From Pseudomonas corrugata (GTDB taxonomy: Bacteria > Pseudomonadota > Gammaproteobacteria > Pseudomonadales > Pseudomonadaceae), in contig NZ_LHVK01000021.1 of assembly GCF_001269905.1 (NCBI RefSeq), positions 62,001 to 126,000 of the forward strand: 64,000 nucleotides of DNA, in the 5' to 3' direction. Made by a program: the position numbers and the translations under genes. This document shows, in pieces, positions 8,941 to 18,155 of the stretch. Within the stretch, counting starts at the first letter, position 1. Each line of letters starts with the position of its first letter. Below the pieces are notes generated by a model that ran no database searches, was not told where the DNA came from, and worked only from the letters and a program-made list of their open reading frames with translations.

Positions 8941-10401
8941 ATGCCTTCCCTCCGTACGCTTGCTCTGCTTGTGAACACCAGCTTAATGGCGGGCTGCGCG
9001 GTTGGACCGGACTACCAGCGTCCGGACGCTCCGCTGTCGGATAGCTACCAGGCTCAATCCGCCGTTCAACAAAGGACGGCAGCCCGCACGGCAAACTTTG
9101 CCAACTGGTGGGAAGGCTTCGGTGATCCATTGCTCAGTGACTTCATCGCCAAGGCGCTTGCGCAGAACCTCGATCTGGCCCAGGCCTCCGCACGGGTCGC
9201 CCAGGCTCGCGCGGGGCTTGGCGCGGCAACCGCTGCCCTGTTGCCGTCGGGCAACATCAGCGGACAAGCCGCACGCGCCTATCAGTCCGTCGAAACGCCA
9301 ATGGGCCAGGTGCTCAACTCGACGCCTGGCTATGATCGCTATGGCAATTTGTATGAACTGAACCTCGGCGCAAGCTGGGAGCTGGATGCGTTCGGCGGCC
9401 TGCGTCGAGGCCGCGAGGCGGAACTGGCCGAATACCAGGCGTCCGAAGCCGGCTTCACCGCGACGCGCCTGGCCGTCGCCGCGCAGACTGCGGACATCTA
9501 TATCACCTTGCGTGGCCTGCAGGCCCGGCTGGCCATTGCCAATCGACAGGTCAAGACCCAACAAGACCTGCTGGAGAAAGTACAACTGCTCCACGGCAAA
9601 GGGCTGGCCGCCGAATTTCAGGTTCGCCAGACCGAGGGGGCGCTTGCGCAGGTTCAAGCGACAGTGCCGGTCCTCAACACTGGTCTGGATGCTGCGATGA
9701 ACGCACTGGACGTCATCCTCGGCACCCCTCCCGGCACCCACCGGGCTCAATTGGCTGAGACGGGGACGATTCCTCAGGCACCGCAGATTACCTCAGCCGG
9801 CACGCCAGCCGATCTGCTGCGCCGCCGGCCAGACCTCATCGTGGCCGAGCGTAAACTGGCGGCGTCCAACGCCCGGATCGGCGTGGCGATCAGCGAGTAC
9901 TACCCGAAGTTTTCGCTCGGCACCTTGATCGGCAGCGCGACAGCCGTTTCCAGCGGTCATCTGTTTTCCAGCGGGGCCAGCCAGGCCTCGGGGGTCCTGG
10001 GGTTGCGCTGGAGGCTTTTCGATTTCGGCCGTATCAACGCGCAGATCGATCAGGCGAAAGGAGAGGAAGCCGAAGCGCTTGCCGCCTATCGCCAGTCAGT
10101 GCTGCGTGCCACCGAAGACGTCGAAAACGCCTTCTCCGCGCTGGTCAACCGCGAGGCGCAGGCAACAACCTTGGCCGGAGGTGAAAGCGCTTTGACCCGT
10201 GCTCGGCAGTCGTCCTTCATCGCTTATCAGAAAGGCTCGGCCAGCCTGATCGACGTCCTGCACGCCGATGAAACACTGCTGCAGGCATCCGACGCCAGGG
10301 CCCAGGCCCAGACAGAATCGGCACGTGCAGCGGTCGCGGCATTCCGGGCGCTCGGTGGCGGCTGGCAGCCGATTGAAACCCAACCCGTGGCTACGCGCTG
10401 A
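8941..10401 (+). CDS. NodT/OprM-type outer membrane efflux channel lipoprotein
   Basis: A 486-residue TolC-family channel. The signal peptide ends in a lipobox (LMAGC, lipidated Cys19) followed by the family hallmark AVGPDYQRPDAP. Two outer-membrane-efflux repeats follow, with long helical regions and the conserved 'LLRRRPDLIVAERKLAASNARIGVAISEYYPK' region around residue 290-320. It provides the outer-membrane exit duct for the RND pump encoded across the divergent tetR. Separation of the channel gene from the adaptor-pump operon is unusual but is explained by shared operators. Confidence 0.93.
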   Translation: MPSLRTLALLVNTSLMAGCAVGPDYQRPDAPLSDSYQAQSAVQQRTAARTANFANWWEGFGDPLLSDFIAKALAQNLDLAQASARVAQARAGLGAATAALLPSGNISGQAARAYQSVETPMGQVLNSTPGYDRYGNLYELNLGASWELDAFGGLRRGREAELAEYQASEAGFTATRLAVAAQTADIYITLRGLQARLAIANRQVKTQQDLLEKVQLLHGKGLAAEFQVRQTEGALAQVQATVPVLNTGLDAAMNALDVILGTPPGTHRAQLAETGTIPQAPQITSAGTPADLLRRRPDLIVAERKLAASNARIGVAISEYYPKFSLGTLIGSATAVSSGHLFSSGASQASGVLGLRWRLFDFGRINAQIDQAKGEEAEALAAYRQSVLRATEDVENAFSALVNREAQATTLAGGESALTRARQSSFIAYQKGSASLIDVLHADETLLQASDARAQAQTESARAAVAAFRALGGGWQPIETQPVATR

Positions 10402-10414
10402 AGCAATTCCCCTC

Positions 10415-10447
10415 CCCGGTCCTCCTGCTGTTCAGCAGGGAGCCGGG
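10415..10447. terminator. Hairpin between convergent channel and SDR genes
   Basis: Nested stem: CCCGG...CCGGG outside and CCTGCT-GTTC-AGCAGG inside. It lies between two convergent genes and could end both transcripts. There is no strong T-run. Confidence 0.5.
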
Positions 10448-10516
10448 CTGGCCGAGCTTTCCGGCTCGGGAACTGCACTCGAGGCTTATCAGTCACCACC
10501 ACCCGAGTGCATACAT

Positions 10517-11323
10517 TCAGCTCAGGCCAAATGTTTTTCTCAGGCTGGAGTCGACCGGGCCAGCCGGCATGAAACGGCGCAGCTTGCGCAAAAGAGAGGC
10601 CTCGCCTTTAGGCGTGCGGCGCATTTTCCAAGCGCCCAAGGCAGCCTCGACAATCGTTGCTGCTACACCGTCGGGACCTGGTGCGCCCTGGACACTGTTG
10701 ATGATCGCGCGGGTCACCGCATCGCGGTCTTTGTCATAGGCCGGGATTTTGTCAGTCGCTTGCGGCGCGTTGAGATCCAGGTTCGTCCTGGTGAATGACG
10801 GCTCGACGAGCACCACGCGAACACCGAACTTGCGAACCTCATGATCCAGAGTCTCGGACATCCCCTCAATTGCGTGCTTGGATGCCGAGTAGAGGCCCAT
10901 AAACGGCGCAGGAAGAAAACCCAGTACCGAACTGATGTTGACGATTCTTCCCGATCGCTGCTCGCGCATATGCGGCAGTACGGCTTGTGTCGTACGCAAG
11001 GCGCCCCACACGTTGGTATCGAACAACGATTGGGCTTCGGCGATCGACGTTTCTTCCACCGAGCCCACCAACGATCCGCCCGCGTTATTGACCAGCACAT
11101 CAATGCGTTTGGCCTGAACGATCACAGTCTCGATTGCGCGCTGGACAGAAGCATCGTCGCGAACATCCATTTCGACAAGCTCGACACCTGGCAATAGGTC
11201 CGATGTTGTAGCGCGGCGTACGGTGCCAAACACCTGGCAACCTTGCTCGACAAACAATTGCGCGACAGCACGTCCAATGCCAGATGAAACACCGGTAACA
11301 AGGACAACTTTAGCGTTCGACAT
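10517..11323 (-). CDS. Short-chain dehydrogenase/reductase (classical SDR)
   Basis: A 268-residue NAD(P)-dependent oxidoreductase. It shows the cofactor motif TGVSSGIG near the N-terminus, NNAGG, the catalytic Ser in 'NISSVLG' and the YSASKHA (YxxxK) pair. The start at 11323 (MSNAKVVLVTG) puts the first beta-strand where it belongs; the upstream ATG at 11383 would overlap the candidate operator at 11367-11390. That operator has the same layout as those of the efflux genes, so this reductase is probably induced together with the pump, perhaps to detoxify a reactive carbonyl substrate (inference). Confidence 0.9.
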   Translation of the reverse strand: MSNAKVVLVTGVSSGIGRAVAQLFVEQGCQVFGTVRRATTSDLLPGVELVEMDVRDDASVQRAIETVIVQAKRIDVLVNNAGGSLVGSVEETSIAEAQSLFDTNVWGALRTTQAVLPHMREQRSGRIVNISSVLGFLPAPFMGLYSASKHAIEGMSETLDHEVRKFGVRVVLVEPSFTRTNLDLNAPQATDKIPAYDKDRDAVTRAIINSVQGAPGPDGVAATIVEAALGAWKMRRTPKGEASLLRKLRRFMPAGPVDSSLRKTFGLS

Positions 11324-11366
11324 AGCAGTTCCTCTGGCAGGGATCGAGATGCTCACTCTGTACCCA

Positions 11367-11390
11367 GTAACCATTTTAGTCAATGGTCAC
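11367..11390. promoter_or_regulatory. Candidate TetR operator 3 (SDR promoter)
   Basis: GTAAC-N14-GTCAC: one change in the left half-site compared with sites 1 and 2. It is centred about 55 nt upstream of the SDR start codon. Confidence 0.55.
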
Positions 11391-11516
11391 AAACCAAAGA
11401 TAAGAATTCCTCACCGAGGAGCACAGCGTTATCCCGTTTCGATCAAATCGACGCGACGCATGTTGTGATGAATACGCTGCTGCAAGTGCAGCTGGCTGCG
11501 CTGGTACCGGCGCGAC

Positions 11517-12137
11517 TCAAGGCATCAGGCTACGCAGGACCAGATTGGCGATGCTCGTGGACGCGTCTTCGACGCCATCAAGGCTGTATTGCAACAGCAA
11601 AGGATTGATGTACGGACGCAACGCCAGACAGATCGCATTGACCGTTTCATCCAGAGGGGTCTTGCGTTCGAACTCGCCCAGCTCACGCCCATCAGAGACG
11701 ATCTGACGCACAAATGCCTGAATGCTGGCTTCGTAGAACTGGGCGCAAGGCCAGCTCTCTGACGCCGCGGAGGCCGCAAGATCGTAGAGCTTTCGGTCGT
11801 TGAAGAACAGGCTGACACCGGTGACGACCGCGGTCTTCACCAAGCGACGAAAGCGCTCGGTGGGGGTGATGGACTCTACGCTGATAGCCTCATCCACTGC
11901 CGCAACAATCGTCTCCAGGCAATTACTGCAAATGGCTTCGCCGATCGCCTGTTTCGAATCGAAGAACTTATAGATGTAGGCCTTGGAAAAGCCAATGGCC
12001 TTGGCCAGGTCCGAGACCGTGGTTTTGCCATAGCCGTAGCGGCTGAAATGCTCATTCGCCGCAGCGACAATCTGGGCCCGGATTTCATGGTCGACGGGGC
12101 CACGGACGTTGCGCGAAGGGAAGGATGATTGATTCAT
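11517..12137 (-). CDS. TetR/AcrR-family repressor (copy 2)
   Basis: A 206-residue TetR regulator, a paralogue of the one at 8225-8848. The HTH ('YGYGKTTVSDLAKAIGFSKAYIYKFFDSKQAIGEAIC') is nearly identical to copy 1 in the recognition helix, which predicts overlapping operator preference. The C-terminal halves are more diverged, so they may sense different ligands. A 24-bp candidate operator sits 39 nt upstream (12176-12199), consistent with autorepression. It lies downstream of the SDR gene's promoter region on the same strand but with its own promoter. Confidence 0.92.
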   Translation of the reverse strand: MNQSSFPSRNVRGPVDHEIRAQIVAAANEHFSRYGYGKTTVSDLAKAIGFSKAYIYKFFDSKQAIGEAICSNCLETIVAAVDEAISVESITPTERFRRLVKTAVVTGVSLFFNDRKLYDLAASAASESWPCAQFYEASIQAFVRQIVSDGRELGEFERKTPLDETVNAICLALRPYINPLLLQYSLDGVEDASTSIANLVLRSLMP

Positions 12138-12175
12138 GGCGCCAGCTTACCTGTCCCCCTATGGGGTGACAAGCA

Positions 12176-12199
12176 ATGACCAAAATACAATACAGTCAC
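12176..12199. promoter_or_regulatory. Candidate TetR operator 4 (tetR copy 2 promoter)
   Basis: ATGAC-N14-GTCAC with the shared CAA extension. An overlapping extra GTGAC half-site at 12166 lies 10 bp upstream. Confidence 0.55.
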
Positions 12200-12828
12200 A
12201 AAACCAATTCCTCATAGCCCCTCATCAGCCCAGTTTTAAGCTTTTACCGGCAATGTCGTCTGTCCTATTGATCAAGCCAACACCGCGATACAGTAAGCTC
12301 GACGGAAGTTTCGTTACCCGCACAGTCGTCGACATGACCTGGGACAAATGGGCTGTTGGACGGATCGCAATGTACACTCGGCCTGAGGGCCGGACAAATC
12401 GGTCGCGGTGGGAGCGGAAGTTGCCGGCCCCACGCTCATGTCCGTACGGCCCCCCTTCTCCTGCAACTCATCATCCGACATCAAGCGCACCTACTCGACT
12501 GCCATGGTCACACCAGTGAAGTTGCTAATTGTTAAGAGCTTGCGTACACCGCCGAACAGAAGCGCCTGTTTCCCTTTCAAGCTTGTGCATGACCGGTCTA
12601 ATTGCATGCATAAGGATTCGGGGCGAGCCAGACCTCATAGCTCAAACACTTGGCGAATATCAACGTCGATGGGTGTCCACCGTGCTGAAAAACTGCGATG
12701 GACAAGCAGGAGACCTTCGGCAGGCAGCAATCGGCAGAGCCAGTCAAATACCTAACGCCATGGTGTGGCTGCGAAAAGCCCGTTAACATCACGAATTGTT
12801 CTTATCGTGTTGTGACGTAGGGTGCTTT
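12200..12828. other. Long non-coding or degenerate stretch upstream of the lacI-type gene
   Basis: About 630 bp without a convincing gene. Several short frames exist but lack ribosome sites and family motifs. The 3' end of one (about 12640-12786, ending ...VWLRKAR) faintly resembles the Fis-type helix-turn-helix at the end of sigma-54 activators, possibly the tail of a deleted regulator; this is weak. Confidence 0.3.
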
Positions 12829-13869
12829 GTGGCCAAGAAGTCGAAACGTGAGATTGCCTCCGCCAATGGCAACTTTGAAACTCCCCTCACCGTAGCTGAT
12901 GTAGCGCTTAAAGCGGGAGTTTCGCCTATTACCGTTTCGCGCGCCTTGCACCGACCTGAGCTGGTAAATGATGTAACCAGGCAACACGTTTTGGAGGTTG
13001 TGCGCGATATGGGCTATGTGCCCAATCTTTTGGCCGGCAGTCTGGCCTCAAGCAGAAGCAGGCTGGTTGCGATTGTGCTTCCGACCATTGCCAATTCCAT
13101 ATTTGCTGGCACCGTACAAGCCATCATGGATCGGCTGACCGAGGCAGGCTACCAATCGCTCCTGGGCCCAACTGGATATTCGCCGGAGAAAGAGGAAATC
13201 TTGCTTGAAGCCATTCTGGGCCGACGTCCAGACGGTATCGTCCTGACCGGTACTCTCCACACTGAAGCCAGTCGCAAACGGCTTGCATCAGCAGGCATTC
13301 CGGTCGTTGAGGCCTGGGACCTGAGTGAAACGGCGTTGGACATACAAGTCGGGTTTTCTCATGAAGCCGTCGGAAAGCTGGTTGCCGACCACTTTTTCGC
13401 AAAGGGTTACCGGCGATTTGCGGTTATCACCGTGGATGATCCAAGAGGTATTCGACGCTGCAATAGCCTGATTGAACGGTTGAAGCACTATGACCTTCAC
13501 GACGTGCCTGTTGAAATTTTACCCCTGCCCGCGACGTGGGAAGTTGGTAGAGAAGGTTTTCGAAGGCTCCAGCAACATGAAGTCGCCCCCCAACTTGTTT
13601 TCTGCAGCTCAGACACCGTGGCCTTGGGCGTGCTCGCTGAAGCGGCGAGTCAAGGTATACGAGTTCCCCAGGATATCGCCGTACTCGGATTCGGTGACAT
13701 CACGGACGCTAAATTCGCCTACCCTGCGCTCTCCACCGTCAGTGTCAATTCCGCAACGATGGGCCAAAGGGTCGCCGAAGCCTTGCTCAAAAGATTTTCT
13801 GGCGCCGATGCTTCATCCGCGACCCAGATAAATACTGGCTTCGAGCTGATCGAGCGCGCCAGCACCTGA
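12829..13869 (+). CDS. LacI/GalR-family repressor of the glucarate operon
   Basis: A 346-residue regulator of the GntR-like LacI subgroup. The HTH is at the N-terminus ('TVADVALKAGVSPITVSRALHRPELV'), followed by the hinge-helix region and a periplasmic-binding-protein-like sensor domain ('RSRLVAIVLPTIANSIFAG ...'). GTG at 12829 is chosen because AGGG precedes it at proper spacing and the product begins VAKKSKR as in relatives; an ATG at 12796 is possible. Two GATAGCGCTATC palindromes lie between this gene and gudP, the expected operator type for a LacI-family protein. Predicted inducer: glucarate, galactarate or a breakdown product (inference from neighbours). Confidence 0.9.
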   Translation: MAKKSKREIASANGNFETPLTVADVALKAGVSPITVSRALHRPELVNDVTRQHVLEVVRDMGYVPNLLAGSLASSRSRLVAIVLPTIANSIFAGTVQAIMDRLTEAGYQSLLGPTGYSPEKEEILLEAILGRRPDGIVLTGTLHTEASRKRLASAGIPVVEAWDLSETALDIQVGFSHEAVGKLVADHFFAKGYRRFAVITVDDPRGIRRCNSLIERLKHYDLHDVPVEILPLPATWEVGREGFRRLQQHEVAPQLVFCSSDTVALGVLAEAASQGIRVPQDIAVLGFGDITDAKFAYPALSTVSVNSATMGQRVAEALLKRFSGADASSATQINTGFELIERAST

Positions 13870-13905
13870 AAAATTTTTCGAAAACACGCTAAACGGCACT
13901 TGAAT

Positions 13906-13936
13906 GATAGCGCTATCTGCTTATGATAGCGCTATC
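13906..13936. promoter_or_regulatory. Twin LacI-type operators before gudP
   Basis: Two exact copies of the 12-bp palindrome GATAGCGCTATC, at 13906-13917 and 13925-13936, with centres 19 bp apart. Both are flanked by ATG...; the symmetric central CG step is typical of LacI-family operators. They lie 90-120 nt upstream of the gudP start. Confidence 0.8.
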
Positions 13937-14023
13937 GTTGTACGACAACCTACAACGACTATGGCGATCATCGCCAACCTGACAGGTGTACCCGCACAAA
14001 AACAACTAGTGGGAGCGTCAACC

Positions 14024-15412
14024 ATGCAAGACCGCAAGAAAACCCGCGTCCGCTATTTGATCTTACTCATGCTATTCCTGGTGACGACGATCAACTATGC
14101 CGACCGCGCCACCATCTCCATCGCGGGTTCCAGCATTCAGAAAGATTTGGGACTCGATGCAGTGACACTCGGCTACATCTTCTCTGCATTTGGCTGGGCT
14201 TATGTACTGGGCCAGATCCCCGGTGGCTGGCTCCTGGACCGCTTCGGTTCCAAAAAAGTCTATGCCGGAAGTATTTTCACCTGGTCGCTCTTCACCCTGT
14301 TGCAAGGTTATATCGGCGAATTCGGTATCTCTTCCGCCATCGTGCTGCTGTTTCTGCTGCGCTTTATGGTGGGCCTGGCCGAAGCACCTTCGTTCCCGGG
14401 TAACGCACGGATCGTCGCCTCGTGGTTTCCGACAAAAGAACGCGGCACCGCCTCTGCGATCTTCAACTCGGCGCAATATTTCGCTACGGCGCTCTTCGCA
14501 CCATTGATGGGATGGATCGTTTATACCTTCGGTTGGCAGCACGTATTCATCGTGATGGGCGGACTGGGCATCGCCTTTTCGATTCTTTGGCTGAAGGTCA
14601 TCTACAGCCCGAAGGATCATCCTCTTATCAACGCCGCAGAGGTTCACTACATCGCTGACAATGGCGGTCTGATTGATCTTGATGACCCAGGCAAGAAAAA
14701 AGACAGTGGACCTAAATGGGATTACCTCCGCCAGCTACTGACCAATCGCATGATGGTTGGTATTTACTTGGGGCAGTTCTGCATCAATGCCCTGACCTAC
14801 TTCTTTCTGACTTGGTTTCCGGTCTATCTCGTGCAAGAACGAGGCATGACGATTCTCAAAGCCGGCATCATCGCCTCGCTCCCCGCGATCTGCGGATTCC
14901 TGGGTGGCGTGCTGGGTGGCGTCCTGTCAGACATGCTGCTGCGCCGTGGCAATTCACTCAGTGTGGCGCGCAAGACCCCCATAGTGGGCGGCATGCTGTT
15001 GTCGATGAGCATGATTATCTGCAACTACGTCGATGCTGACTGGATGGTGGTGTGTTTCATGGCGCTGGCATTCTTCGGCAAAGGCATTGGTGCACTCGGT
15101 TGGGCGGTCGTCTCGGACACTTCCCCCAAACAAATAGCCGGCCTTTCGGGCGGTCTGTTCAACACGTTCGGCAATTTGTCATCAATTTCAACACCCATCG
15201 TGATCGGCTACATCATCGCCGCAACCGGCTCTTTCAAGATGGCTCTGGTATTCGTTGGAGCGAACGCGCTCCTCGCGGCAATCAGCTATCTGTTCATCGT
15301 CGGCGAAATCAAACGTATTGAACTTAAAGGGACTTCAGCGGAGCCAAGCCACGCCGAGGAAACCTCGTCAGTACAAGCAACTGTCCTGCATCCAACTACA
15401 AGAAAGGTATGA
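14024..15412 (+). CDS. gudP: Glucarate/galactarate MFS transporter
   Basis: A 462-residue, 12-TM major facilitator of the anion:cation symporter type. It opens with 'RVRYLILLMLFLVTTINYADRATISIAG', the hallmark of GudP/GarP-like hexarate uptake proteins, and has the MFS loop motif 'GGWLLDRFGSKKV'. The start at 14024 follows GTGGGAG; a longer frame back to 13904 would run through the operators. The glucarate dehydratase gene starts 4 nt after its stop, so the two form an operon under the LacI-type operators. Substrate assignment rests on family resemblance and the neighbouring dehydratase. Confidence 0.9.
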   Translation: MQDRKKTRVRYLILLMLFLVTTINYADRATISIAGSSIQKDLGLDAVTLGYIFSAFGWAYVLGQIPGGWLLDRFGSKKVYAGSIFTWSLFTLLQGYIGEFGISSAIVLLFLLRFMVGLAEAPSFPGNARIVASWFPTKERGTASAIFNSAQYFATALFAPLMGWIVYTFGWQHVFIVMGGLGIAFSILWLKVIYSPKDHPLINAAEVHYIADNGGLIDLDDPGKKKDSGPKWDYLRQLLTNRMMVGIYLGQFCINALTYFFLTWFPVYLVQERGMTILKAGIIASLPAICGFLGGVLGGVLSDMLLRRGNSLSVARKTPIVGGMLLSMSMIICNYVDADWMVVCFMALAFFGKGIGALGWAVVSDTSPKQIAGLSGGLFNTFGNLSSISTPIVIGYIIAATGSFKMALVFVGANALLAAISYLFIVGEIKRIELKGTSAEPSHAEETSSVQATVLHPTTRKV

Positions 15413-15416
15413 CTTG

Positions 15417-16772
15417 ATGGAAACTTCGATCCAACATCAACCCGCCCATGGCGCACCTGTCATCACGGAGCTGAAGGTCGTTCCCGTTGCGGGCCACGAC
15501 AGTATGCTGCTCAATTTGAGTGGTGCTCACAGCCCTTTTTTCACTCGCAATGTCCTGATCATCAAGGACAGCGCTGGTCACATTGGTGTCGGTGAAGTGC
15601 CGGGCGGCGAAGGTATCCGCAAGACCCTGGATGACGCTCGCGACCTGCTCATTGGCCAGTCCATCGGCAATTACCAAAGCCTGCTGAACAAAGTGAGAAG
15701 TGCGTTCGCTGACCGCGACGTTGGCGGACGCGGGCTGCAGACTTTTGACCTGCGCATTGCCATTCACGCAGTAACAGCGGTCGAGTCGGCATTGCTGGAC
15801 CTGCTGGGTCAACATCTGGAAGTTCCTGTCGCCGCCCTGCTCGGCGAAGGACAACAACGCGATGCTGTCGAGATGCTGGGCTATCTGTTTTATGTCGGCG
15901 ACCGCAAGAAAACTGACCTGGCATATCGTTCGGAACAGGCTTCCGATAGCGAATGGTTCCGCCTGCGTAACGAGGAGGCACTATCACCTGAGTCGGTGGT
16001 TGCACTCGCAGAAGCTGCCTATGATCGCTACGGCTTCAAAGACTTCAAGCTCAAAGGAGGCGTGCTTCGCGGCGAAGAGGAAATTGCCGCTGTCACGGCA
16101 TTGTCGGAACGCTTCCCTGACGCACGCATCACCCTTGACCCCAATGGCGCATGGTCGCTGAAAGAAGCCGTGGCATTATGCCGGGACCAGCACAATGTGC
16201 TGGCCTACGCAGAAGATCCCTGTGGTGCGGAAAACGGCTACTCCGGTCGGGAAGTCATGGCTGAATTCCGACGCGCGACGGGGCTGCGCACTGCAACCAA
16301 CATGATCGCCACCGACTGGCGGCAGATGGGTCATGCAATCCAGTCGCAGTCCATCGACATCCCGCTTGCAGACCCTCATTTCTGGACGATGCAGGGATCG
16401 GTTCGAGTCGCGCAGTTGTGCAATGACTGGGGCCTGACCTGGGGCTCTCACTCCAACAACCACTTCGACATATCGCTGGCGATGTTCACTCATGTTGCCG
16501 CCGCCGCGCCCGGCAGCATTACAGCCATCGACACCCATTGGATCTGGCAAGACGGTCAGCGCCTGACCAAGGAGCCGTTGCAGATCAAAGGCGGATTGGT
16601 GCAAGTGCCGAAGAAGCCTGGCTTGGGTGTCGAGCTGGACTGGGACGAGCTGGCGAAAGCCCATGAGATCTACAAATCACTGGGCTTGGGTGCACGCGAT
16701 GACGCTGTAGCTATGCGCTATCTGGTGCCTGGTTGGGAATTCAACAATAAGCGTCCTTGCATGGTTCGTTAA
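15417..16772 (+). CDS. gudD: Glucarate dehydratase (enolase superfamily)
   Basis: A 451-residue cytoplasmic enzyme converting D-glucarate (and L-idarate) to 5-keto-4-deoxyglucarate. The enolase-superfamily residues are present: KLK with Lys211 and Lys213, metal ligands in DPNG (Asp241, Asn243) and EDPCG (Glu266), Asn295 in NMIATD, and the general acid/base His345 in SHSNNHFD. Spacing equals E. coli GudD with an offset of +6. The ATG at 15417 follows AGAAAGG. It is cotranscribed with gudP. The later steps of the pathway (KDGDH, KGSDH) are not in this window. Confidence 0.94.
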   Translation: METSIQHQPAHGAPVITELKVVPVAGHDSMLLNLSGAHSPFFTRNVLIIKDSAGHIGVGEVPGGEGIRKTLDDARDLLIGQSIGNYQSLLNKVRSAFADRDVGGRGLQTFDLRIAIHAVTAVESALLDLLGQHLEVPVAALLGEGQQRDAVEMLGYLFYVGDRKKTDLAYRSEQASDSEWFRLRNEEALSPESVVALAEAAYDRYGFKDFKLKGGVLRGEEEIAAVTALSERFPDARITLDPNGAWSLKEAVALCRDQHNVLAYAEDPCGAENGYSGREVMAEFRRATGLRTATNMIATDWRQMGHAIQSQSIDIPLADPHFWTMQGSVRVAQLCNDWGLTWGSHSNNHFDISLAMFTHVAAAAPGSITAIDTHWIWQDGQRLTKEPLQIKGGLVQVPKKPGLGVELDWDELAKAHEIYKSLGLGARDDAVAMRYLVPGWEFNNKRPCMVR

Positions 16773-16787
16773 TCGAACTTTGCAAAA

Positions 16788-16818
16788 GGCCCGACTCTGC
16801 CCTCCGTGGAGTCGGGCC
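16788..16818 (+). terminator. Terminator hairpin after gudD
   Basis: A perfect 10-bp stem, GGCCCGACTC/GAGTCGGGCC, with an 11-nt loop, 15 nt after the gudD stop. There is an A-run upstream but no clear T-run downstream. Confidence 0.65.
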
Positions 16819-16999
16819 CAGCCTACCTCTGGCAAGTAGTACACGTCGTTTCTCAATCCAACTCAACGATACTGCCCCATCCTGGGGGGGGTCGATACAA
16901 GACAGGAAGCCTGCCGGGGGCGGACCTGTCCAGGCTCTGTACGAAAAGCCTTGATACTCGTTCAGTCTGCTTTAATTGCTGCCCTTAAAAAACAGATCC

Positions 17000-17013
17000 T
17001 TAACGCAGATCAA
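17000..17013. promoter_or_regulatory. Weak FNR/Anr-like box upstream of the YhiI-like gene
   Basis: TTAAC-GCAG-ATCAA: the right half is perfect, the left has two changes. It lies about 70 nt upstream of the adaptor gene at 17082. Confidence 0.3.
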
Positions 17014-17081
17014 CAAAGCGCCTCTTAATCCAGCCCTATCATCTGCCAGCGCCAACCTTCGCTGAGACCTGAGAGGCAGGG

Positions 17082-18155
17082 ATGAACGATGTAACCGGCA
17101 AGTGGCTTAAACGAGGGGCTCTGGGGAGCTTGGTTTTGCTGGGCGTTCTGGGTGCCTGGTATCTATTCAAACCCATCCCTGTGAACCCCGATTTCGCCAC
17201 CGGTAACGGGCGGATTGAAGCCACTGAAGTGGATGTGGCGAGCAAACTGGCCGGGCGCATCAGTACCATTCTGGTGGCCGAGGGCGAGCAAGTCTTCGCC
17301 GGTCAGGTGCTGGCGCGCATGGATACCCAGGCGCTGCGAGCCGAACTGCTCCAGGCCCAGGCCCAGTTACAACGGGCCCGTACCGCCAAACTCACCGCAG
17401 CCGCGCTCGTCGCGCAACGGGAAAGCGAAAAGGTTACCGCCCGGGCGGTGGTTGCCCAGCGCCAAGCTGAATTGATCGCCACACAGAAGCGCTTTGCCCG
17501 CACGGAAATCCTCGTAAGCCGCAACGCCCTCGCCCGACAGCAACTGGATGACGACCGCGCGCTGCTCGACAGCGGCCAGGCCGCGCTGGCGGCAGCCAAC
17601 TCACAAGTATTGACGGCCCAAGCCGGAATCGAAGCCGCCAAGTCCCAAGTAGAGGAGGCCCAAGCCAGCATCGAGGCGGCAGCAGCGACAGAGCAACGCC
17701 TGCAGGCGGACCTGGCCGATACCGAGCTCAAGGCACCGCGCGATGGACGCGTGCAATACCGCATCGCCGAAGAAGGCGAAGTGATCCCCGCTGGCGGCAA
17801 GGTCCTGAACCTCGTGGATCTGAGTGACGTGTACCTGACGTTCTTTTTGCCGACTCAGCAGGCCGGTCGGGTAGCCATCGGCAGCGAGGTGCACGTGATC
17901 ATTGATGCCGTGCCGCAATACGTGATTCCTGCCACCGCCAGCTATGTGGACAGTGTTGCGCAGTTCACGCCGAAAACGGTGGAAACCGCCAGTGAGCGGG
18001 AAAAACTGATGTTCCGGATCAAGGCACGGATAGATCCTGAGCTGCTGCGCAAACACCTCAGCCAAGTGAAAACCGGCGTGCCGGGCGTGGCCCATGTTCG
18101 GCTGAACCCTCAAGCCCAGTGGCCAGACGCACTGAAAATCAAGGTGCCGGAATGA
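17082..18155 (+). CDS. HlyD-family membrane fusion protein (YhiI-like)
   Basis: A 357-residue periplasmic adaptor. It has one N-terminal TM anchor (about residues 14-30), a lipoyl/beta-barrel half ('GRIEATEVDVASKLAGRISTILVAEGEQV'), a long Ala/Gln-rich coiled coil (about 90-210), then the second lipoyl half with 'ADTELKAPRDGRVQYRIAEEGEV'. In E. coli the YhiI adaptor is encoded next to the RbbA and YhhJ ABC proteins, and the same three-gene order follows here. The stop overlaps the next start by 4 nt (ATGA). The transported substrate is unknown. Confidence 0.9.
   Translation: MNDVTGKWLKRGALGSLVLLGVLGAWYLFKPIPVNPDFATGNGRIEATEVDVASKLAGRISTILVAEGEQVFAGQVLARMDTQALRAELLQAQAQLQRARTAKLTAAALVAQRESEKVTARAVVAQRQAELIATQKRFARTEILVSRNALARQQLDDDRALLDSGQAALAAANSQVLTAQAGIEAAKSQVEEAQASIEAAAATEQRLQADLADTELKAPRDGRVQYRIAEEGEVIPAGGKVLNLVDLSDVYLTFFLPTQQAGRVAIGSEVHVIIDAVPQYVIPATASYVDSVAQFTPKTVETASEREKLMFRIKARIDPELLRKHLSQVKTGVPGVAHVRLNPQAQWPDALKIKVPE

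Noticed and set aside
12136..12755. Plus-strand frames of 115-127 codons before the lacI-type gene
   Set aside because: No ribosome sites or motifs; they overlap each other and the TetR operator.
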